Position numbers and translations under genes: made by a program. Shown here piece by piece: positions 1 through 9,876 of a stretch of DNA of 64,000 nucleotides; within the stretch, counting starts at the first letter, position 1; each line of letters starts with the position of its first letter. A model generated the notes under the pieces. It saw only the letters and a program-made list of their open reading frames with translations, was not told the origin of the DNA and made no database searches. Source of the stretch: Zelonia costaricensis (Eukaryota; Euglenozoa; Kinetoplastea; Trypanosomatida; Trypanosomatidae); contig JASAOO010003563.1 of NCBI GenBank assembly GCA_030849075.1, positions 62,001 through 126,000 on the forward strand. The letters run 5' to 3'.

Positions 1-3000
1 CGAATGCGCCAGCAGGCGCGGCAGCGAGCTCGACGACAAGCGACCTGATTGTGGCCCGTATTCCCCCGCCGCCCATGCCCCTTCCGGTGCCACCCGCGGC
101 CTCCGTGCCATGGCATGCGTCCTCTGTGCGCGACACCCCAGTGCCCTCGAGAACGGCGACGCAGATGCCCGCCTCCGTCTCGTTGCTGCCCGGACCGCCA
201 TCGCTGTCTGCGCATACTCCGCTGCCGACTCCAACACTCAACGCCACCGCGCAGACGGCCCCCTCGGTGTTTGAGCCGCCGCCCCTAGACCCCGTGACGA
301 TTCCAGGTGCCGCTGCCGCACTACCACCACCCCCACTACCACCTGTTGATTCCGTGCTGCCGCCGCTTCCGCCACCGCCGCCGTCGCAGCCACGGAGGCA
401 GCCGGTGGACGGCACTGCCACCACCGTGGTTGTGCCGGCGCTCGTACCCACCACCGACCCCTGCGGTCTCTCGTTCGCGGTGACTTCGCTGGCCCCCGCC
501 GCTGGGTTGGAGAAGGTACCACCACCCGTGCCGGCGCGCCCCCCAGCGCCTCAAGCACTGGCGCTCCCCACCGTCTTGACGCCTCATCCCGATGCAGCTC
601 CAACGGCCGCGCCACACCGCTCGCAACACCTGCGGCGTCAGCGCAGCGAATTTGAGCGTGCCGGAGAGCGACCCCTCTTCACTGCCGGCACCGCCGCAGA
701 GCGTCCTTCGCCCAGCGGCGGCGGCACCAACAGCAGCAGTGGCAGCCGGTCCTCCTCCACGGCGTCTGACGACGAGGGCGAGGAGAGCGTCTTCGTCGGA
801 CCCACCCGCCGTATCGGGGACACGACGGCGCCGGAGAACCGTCGTCAGCGGCGGCGCGGTGCCGCGACGGAGGCCGCAGCAGAGCGTGCCGCGACGCGGC
901 GACTCCGCCACCGCAGCCGCAGCCGCGGTCCGGCGAGTGGACCAGCGCGGCCGCCGCGATCGACCGTGGTGCGGCTGCACGAGGCGGAGGGACTCAGCGG
1001 ACCATCAACGATGTCGTCCTCGTCTGGGTCGCGCGAGAAGGCGTCGCTGGCGTCCCTTGACACGAACGGCCTCACCCCGGACGAGGCCGCGAAGCGAGGC
1101 AAGTCTGCGGGAGACGGGAACGCCGCTCCCTCTGCGACGGAGCCGCGGGTGACAGGGGCCACCGGCTCCGCACTTGACGACGCCGCGCCACTGCACTTCG
1201 CGAGTCCCGCCTTGCGGCGCCTGCAGCAGTGCCAGGGGAGCACCAAGAATCGGGGGCCCAGCAAGGCGGAGGCGACCCGGCTGACGTACGGCGCCCTGCT
1301 CGGCAGCGCCGAAGCAGCGCGGAAGCACGAGCGGCGGCAGGGGAGCGGGACAGCCGCCGACAGCGATGCCGACGGCAGCCGCGCCGGCACTGGCGTGGAC
1401 GGCGATGCGAGCGACACGGATGGCGGGTACGCGAGTGACGCGGGTGGGGCGCGCGCGGTGCACTTTCGCGTGACGGGCGCCTTCAAGGACGACGTCGACC
1501 GCTCGTCGCGGCGCGGGCGCGGCGAGCGCGGTCGGGGCTTTGACGGCGCGGAGAGCTTCGGCTCGGCGGCGGAGCTGCGCGCCGGCGGCGGCGCTGATGA
1601 CATGGCGGAGCGAGGCGCGGTGGTGGCGCTGACGATCCGCGCGATGAGTCCACTGCACGCCGACGTGGGCGTGGTGCACCCGTTTGTGCGGGCGTGGGTG
1701 GTGAGCTGTGGGACGGGGCGCAGCCTTGTGCAGCCCACGGCAGCCGTCCCGTGCGCGGTGACGCACCCGTTCGACCTGCGAGCGCACCGAACGCGATCGC
1801 CGTGGTGGAACGCGCAGGTCGCGCTGCGGCTGAGTTCAGAGAAGCTACGCACCACCTCACACGACGCGATGCTGCTGCTCGAGGTGCTCGACTTCGGCAA
1901 CGAGTCGATTCACGGCTTTCCGCTGCTGCGCGAGGGGCTCTACCCGATCTGCTGGGGCTTCCTCATGCTGCGCGACAGCGCCGGTCGCTCCAACCTCGCC
2001 GCGGCCGACAACGTTCACGTGCAGCTCTACCGCTACCCGGCCCGCACCCCGTGGTACCTGTCGTGGCTCAGCGCGATGCTGCCATCGTCGTGGGCGAGCC
2101 GCGGTGCCGTGCTGCAGCCGGATGACCTGACCCTCGACGCCGGGCACGGCCCGCGTGCCGGCATCGCGAACGAGGTGCCCACCATCTACACCCTCTTCGC
2201 CAACGCCAACAACCGCAAGATCCCGTACGAGGGTTCGCTCGTGGTGACGGTGCGGCAGACGAGCAACCCTGCGTTTGTGCCGGAGGCGACGGACATGCTC
2301 GCGTACGAGGAGTACCTGCTGTCGATGCTCGTCTCGGGTGGTGGCAGCAGCGCCGTGCCCCGCTCGACGCGGTCGGTTACGTCGGTCATGGAGGACGATG
2401 CCGCCGCTGCCGCCGCCCAGCAGTCGAGCCTCCGGGGGGCAGCCGTGCCGGCCAGTCCGTGGGCCCCTGTGGCGGCGCCGGCCGAGAACTACGACCGCAT
2501 GGATGGCGAGCGCTCGCTGCTGCCGCACGAGCTGCTGCAAACCACCGCCGTGCTTGGTGCCGTGACGTGCGTCGCTTTCGCGCATAGCGGGTCGCTGGTG
2601 GCGCTGGGGGTGTGCCGGCACCTGGAGCACCTGGTCGAGCTGCGCAACCCGCTGCTGCCCGACATGCCCGTCGTTGCCACGCTGCTAGGACACACCGGAC
2701 ACCTGCACCGCGTCGCCTTCCAGAACGAGGACGGCTACCTGCTCTCCTGCTCCTCGGACGGCACGGTGCGGGTGTGGCAGCCGCGCTCCGTGAATGGGGC
2801 CTTCACCGCCGGGGCATGCGTTGGCCCAGGCAGTGTGCAGTGCGTCTGTGTCCTGCCCCACGGCTTCCCCGTCTACACGGCCATCTTCCACCAGGACAAG
2901 GTGATCACCGGCGGGTTCAGCGACCACCTCTATGTCTGGGCCTACGAGCGCACCATCGAGGGCGAGATGCCATCACTCGCGACGACAGACGATGCGACGC

Positions 3001-4184
3001 TGCGCCTCACCGCCACCTTCACGCCGCAGTTCCACACCACGGCGCGATCCGACGACGGGCCGCGCACCGACCACGCCGTGCTGGGCGAACTCATCGTCCG
3101 CGTCGACGCGGCGGGGTCGGCGGTGGCGGACGAGGGCGGGTCGACCATGACGCTGAGCCTCGCGTCCAACGAGCGTAGCAACCGCGTCTGGTCTGTGCAC
3201 GCGAACGGTACGGTTGTGTGCTGGCGCGCGACGACGGAGGCGGCGAACCGCGGCGGCGGTGGCGACGGCGGCGGCTGGCAGATGTCGAAGCGGCACACGG
3301 CGGACTGCGACGGCGCCGTCGAGGTGCAGGTGCGTCGGTCGTACACGGTGGTCACGTGCGGCAGCTCGCCGCTCGTGTTCGTCTTCGATGCAACCACGTG
3401 CGAGCAACTCCGCGTTGTCAACACGCGGCTGCCCCACGGCACACCGATTCACTTGCTGGCGGACGGCGAGGCGTTTGCGGCCGGTGTCGGCGACCCTGGC
3501 CGCCTCGTCGCGTGGGAGTGCTTCGACGGCGGTCTGTGCACCCCCGCCTCGGGCTTCGCCAGGGCCCCGCCGCCCTTTGCCATTGCCCGCATGGCGTGGG
3601 CGGAGTCGCAGCAGCTCGCCGTGTTCGTCAGCCGCTCGCCCTGCGGGGAGGGCGAGATGGTGCGCTTCGTGCAGGGCCCTGCGCCGCCGCGCTCGAGCAT
3701 GAGCCCCGGCGCGTACCTCTACTGGCAGCAGGAGCAGCAGTACCGGCTGCGCGACATGCCGGCGGAGATGACGCTGATCGCGGTGGGCGGCACGGTGCGT
3801 CGCAAGGCGACCGTCATCCTCGCGACCGACCGCTACGCGTCGGAGATCTTTGTGCGTATGTACGGCGGTGAGCTGGCACAGAAGCGCAAGGTCGCCTTTT
3901 TGGCAGAGCGCGCGCGAGCGGTGCGCCAGCGGGCTGCGGAGCGCGACACGCGCAACGCGAGGCTGCACCCCACTATGCTACCAGTGGAGCCGTCCGACTT
4001 CCTTGCCGCGTCTGCCGCCGCCAACATCCCGTACGACGCGACGGAGAAGGGGGCCCGCATCAACGCCATCGTGAACTTCTGGCGGGGGCTGGTGGGGCAG
4101 CACCGCCACGCCGACGCATCCGCCTTGCCTCCCACGACGCGACGAGCGCTGCAGTACACCGAGGGCGCCGACGAGAAACTGTAG
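1..4184 (+). CDS. Jouberin (AHI1)-like C2/WD40 protein, 5' end missing
   Basis: The reading frame is open from the first full codon (base 3) with no stop or convincing start, so the gene begins upstream of the window; 1393 residues are visible. The first ~530 are disordered, rich in Pro, Ala, Arg and Ser. Residues ~540-755 (in-window numbering) match the C2-like part of Jouberin: VHPFVRAWVV, LLLEVLDF, WGFLMLRD, VHVQLYRY and SLVVTVR occur in the same order as in human AHI1. WD40 repeats follow from ~847 to ~1286, including LLGHTGHLHRVAF and SCSSDGTVRVW. Jouberin acts at the ciliary transition zone; a flagellar-base role here is inference. The SH3 domain of the human protein is not seen. The C-terminal ~100 residues are charged and do not resemble a known domain. 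Order of domains makes the family call fairly firm, orthology less so. Confidence 0.8.
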   Translation, partial: NAPAGAAASSTTSDLIVARIPPPPMPLPVPPAASVPWHASSVRDTPVPSRTATQMPASVSLLPGPPSLSAHTPLPTPTLNATAQTAPSVFEPPPLDPVTIPGAAAALPPPPLPPVDSVLPPLPPPPPSQPRRQPVDGTATTVVVPALVPTTDPCGLSFAVTSLAPAAGLEKVPPPVPARPPAPQALALPTVLTPHPDAAPTAAPHRSQHLRRQRSEFERAGERPLFTAGTAAERPSPSGGGTNSSSGSRSSSTASDDEGEESVFVGPTRRIGDTTAPENRRQRRRGAATEAAAERAATRRLRHRSRSRGPASGPARPPRSTVVRLHEAEGLSGPSTMSSSSGSREKASLASLDTNGLTPDEAAKRGKSAGDGNAAPSATEPRVTGATGSALDDAAPLHFASPALRRLQQCQGSTKNRGPSKAEATRLTYGALLGSAEAARKHERRQGSGTAADSDADGSRAGTGVDGDASDTDGGYASDAGGARAVHFRVTGAFKDDVDRSSRRGRGERGRGFDGAESFGSAAELRAGGGADDMAERGAVVALTIRAMSPLHADVGVVHPFVRAWVVSCGTGRSLVQPTAAVPCAVTHPFDLRAHRTRSPWWNAQVALRLSSEKLRTTSHDAMLLLEVLDFGNESIHGFPLLREGLYPICWGFLMLRDSAGRSNLAAADNVHVQLYRYPARTPWYLSWLSAMLPSSWASRGAVLQPDDLTLDAGHGPRAGIANEVPTIYTLFANANNRKIPYEGSLVVTVRQTSNPAFVPEATDMLAYEEYLLSMLVSGGGSSAVPRSTRSVTSVMEDDAAAAAAQQSSLRGAAVPASPWAPVAAPAENYDRMDGERSLLPHELLQTTAVLGAVTCVAFAHSGSLVALGVCRHLEHLVELRNPLLPDMPVVATLLGHTGHLHRVAFQNEDGYLLSCSSDGTVRVWQPRSVNGAFTAGACVGPGSVQCVCVLPHGFPVYTAIFHQDKVITGGFSDHLYVWAYERTIEGEMPSLATTDDATLRLTATFTPQFHTTARSDDGPRTDHAVLGELIVRVDAAGSAVADEGGSTMTLSLASNERSNRVWSVHANGTVVCWRATTEAANRGGGGDGGGWQMSKRHTADCDGAVEVQVRRSYTVVTCGSSPLVFVFDATTCEQLRVVNTRLPHGTPIHLLADGEAFAAGVGDPGRLVAWECFDGGLCTPASGFARAPPPFAIARMAWAESQQLAVFVSRSPCGEGEMVRFVQGPAPPRSSMSPGAYLYWQQEQQYRLRDMPAEMTLIAVGGTVRRKATVILATDRYASEIFVRMYGGELAQKRKVAFLAERARAVRQRAAERDTRNARLHPTMLPVEPSDFLAASAAANIPYDATEKGARINAIVNFWRGLVGQHRHADASALPPTTRRALQYTEGADEKL

Positions 4185-4802
4185 GGAAGCTGCGTTTTCT
4201 TTTCTTCCCGTGCTCGCTGACGCCCAGACACGCGCCGGTCGCCTCCTGGCGAATGCGTGCGTGTGCGTTACCCGAACAGTGGCAGCGGCTCTTCGAACCC
4301 GCGTGGCGAGGCGGCGGCTGCTTCCCTTTCGCCCCCTTTTCACTGTGTGTGTGTGTGGATCGCAGGGACGTTCTGTTTGCAAGTCAGAAGCTGGCATCAA
4401 ATGTGCTGCGCGATTTCAAGGTAAAGATTGACGGCCAGTGTGCAGAGGGAAGCGAGTGAGACGGCAAGTGAAGAGGAGGCGGCAGCGGGCTGCTGGGCCG
4501 CCGTTGGTACCACGCACGCCTCGTGTGCCGTTCGTCGCGTGGGCACGCATTTGCTTGTCTTGTCCCTAATGGCCGGCGCGTACGCGGTTGGGATTTCCGA
4601 GTAAGACTACCGCTTCATGCTCAGAGCCCCGCTCTGCACTATGCGTTCCGCTTATTTGCTCCCTTTTCTGTGTACACGTGTCTCTCTTTCCCTTGGTCGC
4701 GCCGCTCCGTTGCACGAACTTGATGGCACACTCGCACCTCTGCGTGAACGCCGCCTCGCTAACTCGACGCACTTCACCCGCCTTCCGGCCAAATCCCTGC
4801 CT

Positions 4803-4830
4803 ACACACACACACACACACACACACACAC
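4803..4830. repeat. (AC)14 microsatellite
   Basis: Twenty-eight bases of perfect AC dinucleotide repeat, directly followed by an A-rich run. It lies ~100 bases upstream of the CCT5 pyrimidine tract. Similar runs occur before many genes in this window. Confidence 0.95.
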
Positions 4831-4934
4831 GAAAGAAAAAAAAGGAGCTCACCCTTTTCTACAACTTGGATATCACATCATCATCTACACGGATACACAC
4901 GCCATCCCCACCCCCTATCCCCGCTAGAAGCAGC

Positions 4935-5003
4935 ACCCCCCTCCTCTTCCTCCCCCCTTCTCTCTCTCTCTCTCTCTTGTTCGTCGCATCGCCGCGGATC
5001 TAG
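4935..5003 (+). promoter_or_regulatory. Polypyrimidine tract and predicted trans-splice acceptor of CCT5
   Basis: A ~45-base almost pure C/T tract is followed by the first AG at 5002-5003, giving a predicted 5' UTR of only ~25 bases before the ATG at 5029. This supports 5029 rather than any upstream in-frame start, because in-frame codons upstream would be removed by splicing. Confidence 0.7.
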
Positions 5004-5028
5004 ACCTCACTGTCCGTTTTCGAGCACC

Positions 5029-6645
5029 ATGTCTCTCGCCTTTGACGAGTACGGCCGACCGTTCCTTCTGGTGAAGGAGCAGCAGCAGAAGGAGCGCGTC
5101 AGCGGTGTCGAGGCGCAGAAGTTGAACATCCTCGCCGCCCTCGGCGTGGCCAATGTGCTCAAGTCCAGCCTGGGCCCGCGCGGCATGGACAAGATCCTGA
5201 CGACGCCGGATAACGAGGTGGTTGTCACGAACGATGGAGCCACCATCTTGGACCTCATGGACATCGACAACGAGATTGGCCAGCTCATGGTCGAGCTCAG
5301 CAAGTCGCAGGACTCGGAGATTGGCGACGGCACCACCGGTGTCGTGTGCTTTGCCGGCGCACTGCTGGAGCAGGCCATGTCGCTCCTCGATAAGGGCATC
5401 CACAGCTCCCGCATCTCAGAGGGCTACGAGAAGGCGTGCGAGATCGCGTGCCGGCGGCTCGAGGAGGTGGCGGACACCATTTCCCTTTCGGAGGACGAAT
5501 TCCTGCTCCAGACGGCCCGCTCGACGCTGAACTCGAAGGTGGTCAACCGCGACCGCGACCGCCTGGCTGAGATCTGCGTGAAGGCGGTGATGTCGGTGGC
5601 GGATATGGAGCGCCGCGACGTGAACATGGACCTCATCAAGGTGGAGGGCAAGGTCGGCGGCCGCCTCGAGGAGACGTGCCTGGTGAAGGGCATCGTGCTC
5701 GACAAGGACTTCTCGCACCCGCAGATGCCCAAGGAGCTGACGAACCCGAAGATGGCCATCCTCACCTGCGCCTTCGAGCCGCCGAAGCCGAAGACGAAGC
5801 ACACGCTGCAGATCAACAGCGCCGAGCATATGCGCGAGCTGCACGAGCAGGAGCAGGAGTACTTCCGCTCCGAGGTGCAGCGCTGCAAGGACGCCGGCGC
5901 CGACCTCGTCATCTGCCAGTGGGGCTTCGACGACGAGGCCAACTACCTGCTCTACCGCAACGAGCTGCCGGCGGTGCGCTGGGTCGGTGGCGTGGAGTTG
6001 GAGATGATCGCGATCGCGACGGGCGGCCGCATTGTCCCGCGCTTCGAGGATCTGACGGCGGCGAAGCTCGGCACGTGTGGCCGCGTCCGCGAGGTTGGCT
6101 TTGGCACCACGAAGGACCGCATGATCTTCGTGGAGGACTGCCCGAACAGCAACGCCGTCACCGTCTTCATCCGCGGCGGCAACAAGATGATGATTGAGGA
6201 GGCGAAGCGTTCGCTGCACGACGCCATCTGCATGGTTCGCAACCTGATCCGCGACAACCGCATCGTCTACGGTGGCGGCTCGGCGGAGCTCGCCGCCTCG
6301 TCGGCCGTGCTGGCCCACGCCGACGCCGTGTCGACGGTGGAGCAGTACGCAATCCGCGGCTTTGCGGACGCGCTCGAGTCGATTCCGATCAACCTGGCGC
6401 TGAACAGCGGCCTCGACCCCATCCGTGCGCTCTCCGACGCCCGCAAGGCGCAGATCGAGGGCAAGAACCCGTACGCCGGCATCGACTGCATGGACCGCGG
6501 CACCATCGACATGAAGGAGCAGCGCGTCTTCGAGACGCTGAGCGGCAAGTGCTCGCAGCTGCGCCTCGCGACGCAGGTGGTGAAGATGATTCTCAAGGTG
6601 GACGACGTCATCGTCACGAAGCCGGATGAGGAGCAGCAGCCGTAG
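5029..6645 (+). CDS. CCT5: T-complex protein 1 subunit epsilon (chaperonin CCT5)
   Basis: This 538-residue protein is one of the eight subunits of the cytosolic group II chaperonin TRiC/CCT, which folds actin, tubulin and other proteins with ATP. The N-terminus [11 protein letters not shown] is characteristic of the epsilon subunit. Visible ATPase motifs are [17 protein letters not shown] and GDGTT with the catalytic Asp at ~100; the nucleotide-binding GGGSAE occurs near residue 420. Length matches the family (~540). The start at 5029 is the first ATG after the splice acceptor, and homology begins there; the frame stays open upstream to 4588 but that part is low-complexity spacer. A microtubule-rich flagellate would be expected to depend on it. 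Nothing looks damaged. Confidence 0.97.
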   Translation: MSLAFDEYGRPFLLVKEQQQKERVSGVEAQKLNILAALGVANVLKSSLGPRGMDKILTTPDNEVVVTNDGATILDLMDIDNEIGQLMVELSKSQDSEIGDGTTGVVCFAGALLEQAMSLLDKGIHSSRISEGYEKACEIACRRLEEVADTISLSEDEFLLQTARSTLNSKVVNRDRDRLAEICVKAVMSVADMERRDVNMDLIKVEGKVGGRLEETCLVKGIVLDKDFSHPQMPKELTNPKMAILTCAFEPPKPKTKHTLQINSAEHMRELHEQEQEYFRSEVQRCKDAGADLVICQWGFDDEANYLLYRNELPAVRWVGGVELEMIAIATGGRIVPRFEDLTAAKLGTCGRVREVGFGTTKDRMIFVEDCPNSNAVTVFIRGGNKMMIEEAKRSLHDAICMVRNLIRDNRIVYGGGSAELAASSAVLAHADAVSTVEQYAIRGFADALESIPINLALNSGLDPIRALSDARKAQIEGKNPYAGIDCMDRGTIDMKEQRVFETLSGKCSQLRLATQVVKMILKVDDVIVTKPDEEQQP

Positions 6646-6802
6646 GCAGTGCACCCCCCCCCCGCCGGAAGCGCGCCTCGACGTCGGGGAGGCGCAAGCG
6701 AAGAGGGGAAGCACGGCGCGCCGGCCGTGTGAGCTGCCGCTGCTTCCACGCTCCCACCCCCCCCCTCGGCGAGGTGTGTGTGGGCGCCATTTCCCCGGCT
6801 CC

Positions 6803-6817
6803 TTTTTTTTTTTTTAG
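6803..6817 (+). promoter_or_regulatory. Strong pyrimidine tract plus AG with no gene behind it
   Basis: Thirteen consecutive T follow CC and end directly in AG at 6816-6817. It has the form of a trypanosomatid splice acceptor but no supported coding region follows for 1.7 kb. It may instead direct polyadenylation of CCT5, which in these organisms is coupled to a downstream pyrimidine tract. Confidence 0.45.
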
Positions 6818-7317
6818 CTTGAGCTTCATAGAGGGCGTGCCGTGCGCGGTGCGGACACGCAAGCACGCCTGAGCTGCCTCTCTGTGTGTGTGTGTGTGTA
6901 TGTGCGTTTCTGTGTGGCACAGTCGTCGGTTTGCAAAGCGGAGGGTAGTGGCTGCTTTGCTTGCGTAATGGTGGTTGGCCTGTATAGGTTGTGCGTGGCG
7001 TAGCCTTGCTGGACGTACGCAAGAGTGGCAGGAGGACGGTGCGCAAGCGAGAGGCCTCGAGTGCCCCGTGACGCGTACTTCGCCTCGAGCCGTCGTACCT
7101 ACAGCTGGCTCTTCCCTTCTTTTTTTTCAAGAGAAAGAGAAAGAAGGGAAGTGTGGCGGCGTGTACGCCTTCTAAGCTGTGGTGTGTTGCTTTTTTGTGG
7201 TTTTTATGTTTCTCCATAACGAACACGCCAGACTGTGGCTTGTGGATCGATGTTGATGAACACGCTGGTCTCTCTCCGTTATTGCCCCCTCCCCACTCCT
7301 CCACCGGTGGTTTCCGC

Positions 7318-7349
7318 GGGGGTGGGGTGGGGTGGGGTGGGGGGGGGGG
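7318..7349 (+). other. G-quadruplex motif
   Basis: Five G runs (5, 4, 4, 4 and 11 G) are separated by single T bases. This fits the canonical G-quadruplex pattern with one-base loops, in DNA and in the transcribed RNA of the + strand. It lies in the CCT5 3' region. Confidence 0.75.
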
Positions 7350-8458
7350 TACGTGCTTGTGTGTGCGTGTGTGTGTCAGCGTGGGCTCAAGCGCGTGTGT
7401 GTTCTTCTTGCAGTACGTGCAGTGTGACACACTCACCGACGTTGCTAGACTCACACTTCGTTGTCTTGAGCGATCGAAGCAGGATGAGGGGAGGGGCCAC
7501 ACGTGAGAGAGGGAACGCCGTTCTATGGCGGCGAGCACGCCTTGGCATAATCGCTAAACCAGACACGCAGCACACACACACACGCGGGTGCTTGTGTGTG
7601 TGCACCGTAACGAGAAGACACAAACGAGAAAAAAACAGGACGTAGTGGGCTCGCGAGGTTGGCCACTTGCAGAGCAGGAGCCTACCTCGTTTTCTTGTTA
7701 CCAGCTGCACGAGGGCTGACGATGTCCCCTCTCGCGCGCCTCCTTCGAAGAAGAAGCAGAGCTGGTTCGGTTGCCTTGTCGACACCTTTTGCACGTGCAC
7801 GTTGCCGCAGGGGCCGGCTGCCTCCCTTGTCGTTCGCGGCGTGCGCATGCGGCTGTGCCGTCGTTGCTCACCCGCTACAAGCGGTCGTCCGTGAGAAGAG
7901 CGCTCATGCGAAGCGCCAGTGTGAGACTGCCTGTGCTGCACCCGCGAAGTGTCGCTGTGTACGCCTCCGGCGTCGTTCCTCCCAGCTGCCGCACTGCGTG
8001 TTGCATCTGCGCTTTTCACCACCTCGTCTCCCCCTTTCTGCCGTATCACACACACACACACACGCACACGCACTCGGTGGCACCAGTGCTGTGTGGTATC
8101 CACTGCTAGTGATTTCCGTCGAGGTCTCACTTCGCGCTGCCGTACAGGCAGCCCTGCGCCAGATTCTTCGCGCGCCTTCAATCTCCTCGGACGGGGAGCT
8201 CAGCGCGCTCTTGTAGTTGTTGGACACCACCGCTGACAAGCAAGCGTGTCTTGCTGAGGTGTGCGCTCGCGCTTCCACTCGCTGCACCATGTCACAGCCG
8301 GGCAAGACGTCGTCGCCGCTGGACCATCCCCTCTGACCGGCAGCATACGCCGAAAGCCGTCACCAACACACGGAAAAGAGACGAAAGCGCCCGTCTGTTG
8401 CGTTGCGTGCGGCAAAGTACCGAACCTCAGTGCACATTTCTCCGCGTGCGCTTTCCAG

Positions 8459-8535
8459 TTGTCCTCTTTTTTTTTTTTCTTCTTCTTCTCATCCTTCCGT
8501 CGGGCGACTCCTCCCTCCTCCCCCTCTTCCTTCCC
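8459..8535 (+). promoter_or_regulatory. Long pyrimidine tract abutting the start of the phosphatase-like gene
   Basis: About 75 bases of mostly T then C/T run directly into the ATG at 8536 with no AG between them. The nearest AGs are upstream at 8429-8430 and 8457-8458 and downstream at 8542-8543, inside the coding frame. The acceptor used, and hence the 5' end of the mRNA, is therefore unclear. Confidence 0.5.
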
Positions 8536-9517
8536 ATGACAAGCGCCAACAAGAGCAGCGGCCCCTCACTGGTGCCGCCGCCCAACTTCGCCATGGTGGA
8601 GGAGGGCGTGTACCGCAGCGCCTACCCCGCCGAGGCCAACGTGCCGTACCTGAGGCACATCGGCATCACCCACATTGTGCTGCTCTCCGTGGAGCAGCTG
8701 CCGGGCCCGGTGCGGCGCCTCCTCTCGACAGAGGTGACGGGCAAGGCGGCCAGTGGCTGTCTCACACGCGGCCCGATTCGCGTTGTGGAGATTGTGGAGA
8801 TGCGGACGTGGCGCGTCGACGGGGCCAGCAGCGGCGACGACTTCAGCCGCCGCGACGTCACCCGCGCGCTGGACTTCGCGGTGGACCGGCGGTGGCATCC
8901 GGTGCTCTTCGCCTGCCCGCTTGGCGAGCTCCACACGAACGTTGTCGTTGGCTGCATGCGCCGCTATCAGCACTGGGCCCTTTCATCCATCTTCAGCGAG
9001 TGCGAGCTGTACACCACCTTGTGCCGCACTCTGCGCCAGTCCCTTCTCCTCTTTATCGAGTCCTGGGACCCCGCATTGTACCCGATCAGCGCGGTGAATG
9101 TGCAGTACCGGCACCGTGAGATGGCGATGCGGGAGCGTTCACGAGCACACAAGGAGCGCCGCAAGCTCCGGCACAACGGGGGCGCACCAGGGACTCGCAG
9201 CGGCGCCCACCCGCTAGACTCCGCCGCCGAAGACAGCGGTAGCGAGGAGACGGCGGACGATGACGAGACGGGCGGCGGCGAGCGGACGCTGGGCACCACA
9301 AGCGACCTGTTCGACGGCACCTCGGTGGATGGCAGGCACAGCAGCACCGTGTCGTCGCCGCGGCGCACACGTGGTGAGGCGAGCCGTGCCTCGACGCCAC
9401 CCTCGGCGGGCGCAAAGACCTCGCACCCGGACGCTGCCTTCATTTCCACCAGCGGACAGCGGCCCCCGATGATGGTTCGCCGGGCTGCGGCTGCAGCTGC
9501 GGCGGCGCGACTGCGCG

Positions 9518-9548
<31 letters not shown>

Positions 9549-9876
9549 TCAAGTGGCACCGCCCGGCTCCAGCAGCTCTGCCATGGACGGCGAAGCGACG
9601 GCGCTGGCGGTGCAGCTCGAAGAGAGTCGCGAGTACGGTGTGCCGTGGGCGGAGTGGTACCTGGAGGCGATCCGCGTGGAGGAGGAGCTGCGCGTGCAGG
9701 CGAGCGGCACGTCGCCGTGGACCAGCGTGAGCAGCGACCACGGAGAGCGCTCTTTCGCGACAGCGGGTCAGCTGCCGCCGCCGCACGAGTTGTTCGCGCG
9801 TGCCCGCAACCCGCCAGCGGTGGACGCCCGCTCGACCTTCACGAAGGAGTCGATCGTGGAGGAGGACGACGACTAG
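8536..9876 (+). CDS. Siw14/Oca-type atypical dual-specificity phosphatase-like protein, probably catalytically dead
   Basis: The 446-residue protein has an N-terminal domain (~10-180) of the plant-and-fungi atypical dual-specificity phosphatase family: LVPPPNFAMVEEGVYRSAYP and the later VGCMRRYQHW match Siw14/Oca proteins. The expected loop HCx5R aligns exactly with ACPLGELHTN: the Cys is kept but the essential Arg is His and the following TG is TN, so phosphatase activity is unlikely. Yeast Oca2/4/6-type members are also thought to be inactive. The C-terminal half is disordered, acidic and Ser-rich, with nine CAG codons (9520-9546) coding a polyGln run, and a conserved-looking segment near residues 360-385. 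The next Met is at residue 20 (8593), just before the domain's YRSAYP motif; a start there is possible given the unclear splice site. A scaffold or inositol-pyrophosphate-binding role is only conjecture. Confidence 0.8.
9520..9546 (+). repeat. (CAG)9 coding repeat
   Basis: Nine uninterrupted CAG codons encode polyglutamine in the disordered C-terminal half of the phosphatase-like protein. Length variation between strains would be expected. Confidence 0.9.

Larger units (their letters stand above)
4185..5028. other. Spacer between AHI1-like gene and CCT5
   Basis: No coding region is supported here. The spacer holds a short TG run near 4341, an (AC)14 microsatellite at 4803-4830 followed by an A-rich stretch, and a long pyrimidine tract at 4935-4979 that feeds the CCT5 splice acceptor. 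The rest is presumed 3' UTR of the upstream gene. Confidence 0.7.
6646..8535. other. Long spacer between CCT5 and the phosphatase-like gene
   Basis: I see no convincing gene in 1.9 kb. It holds a C run just after the CCT5 stop, a T13 tract ending in AG at 6816-6817, a TG run at ~6884-6900, a second T-rich tract with AG near 7130, a strong G-quadruplex motif at 7318-7349, CA runs near 7572 and 8047, and a long pyrimidine tract at 8459-8535. Open frames here are short, rich in simple sequence and low in third-position G/C. Confidence 0.6.
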
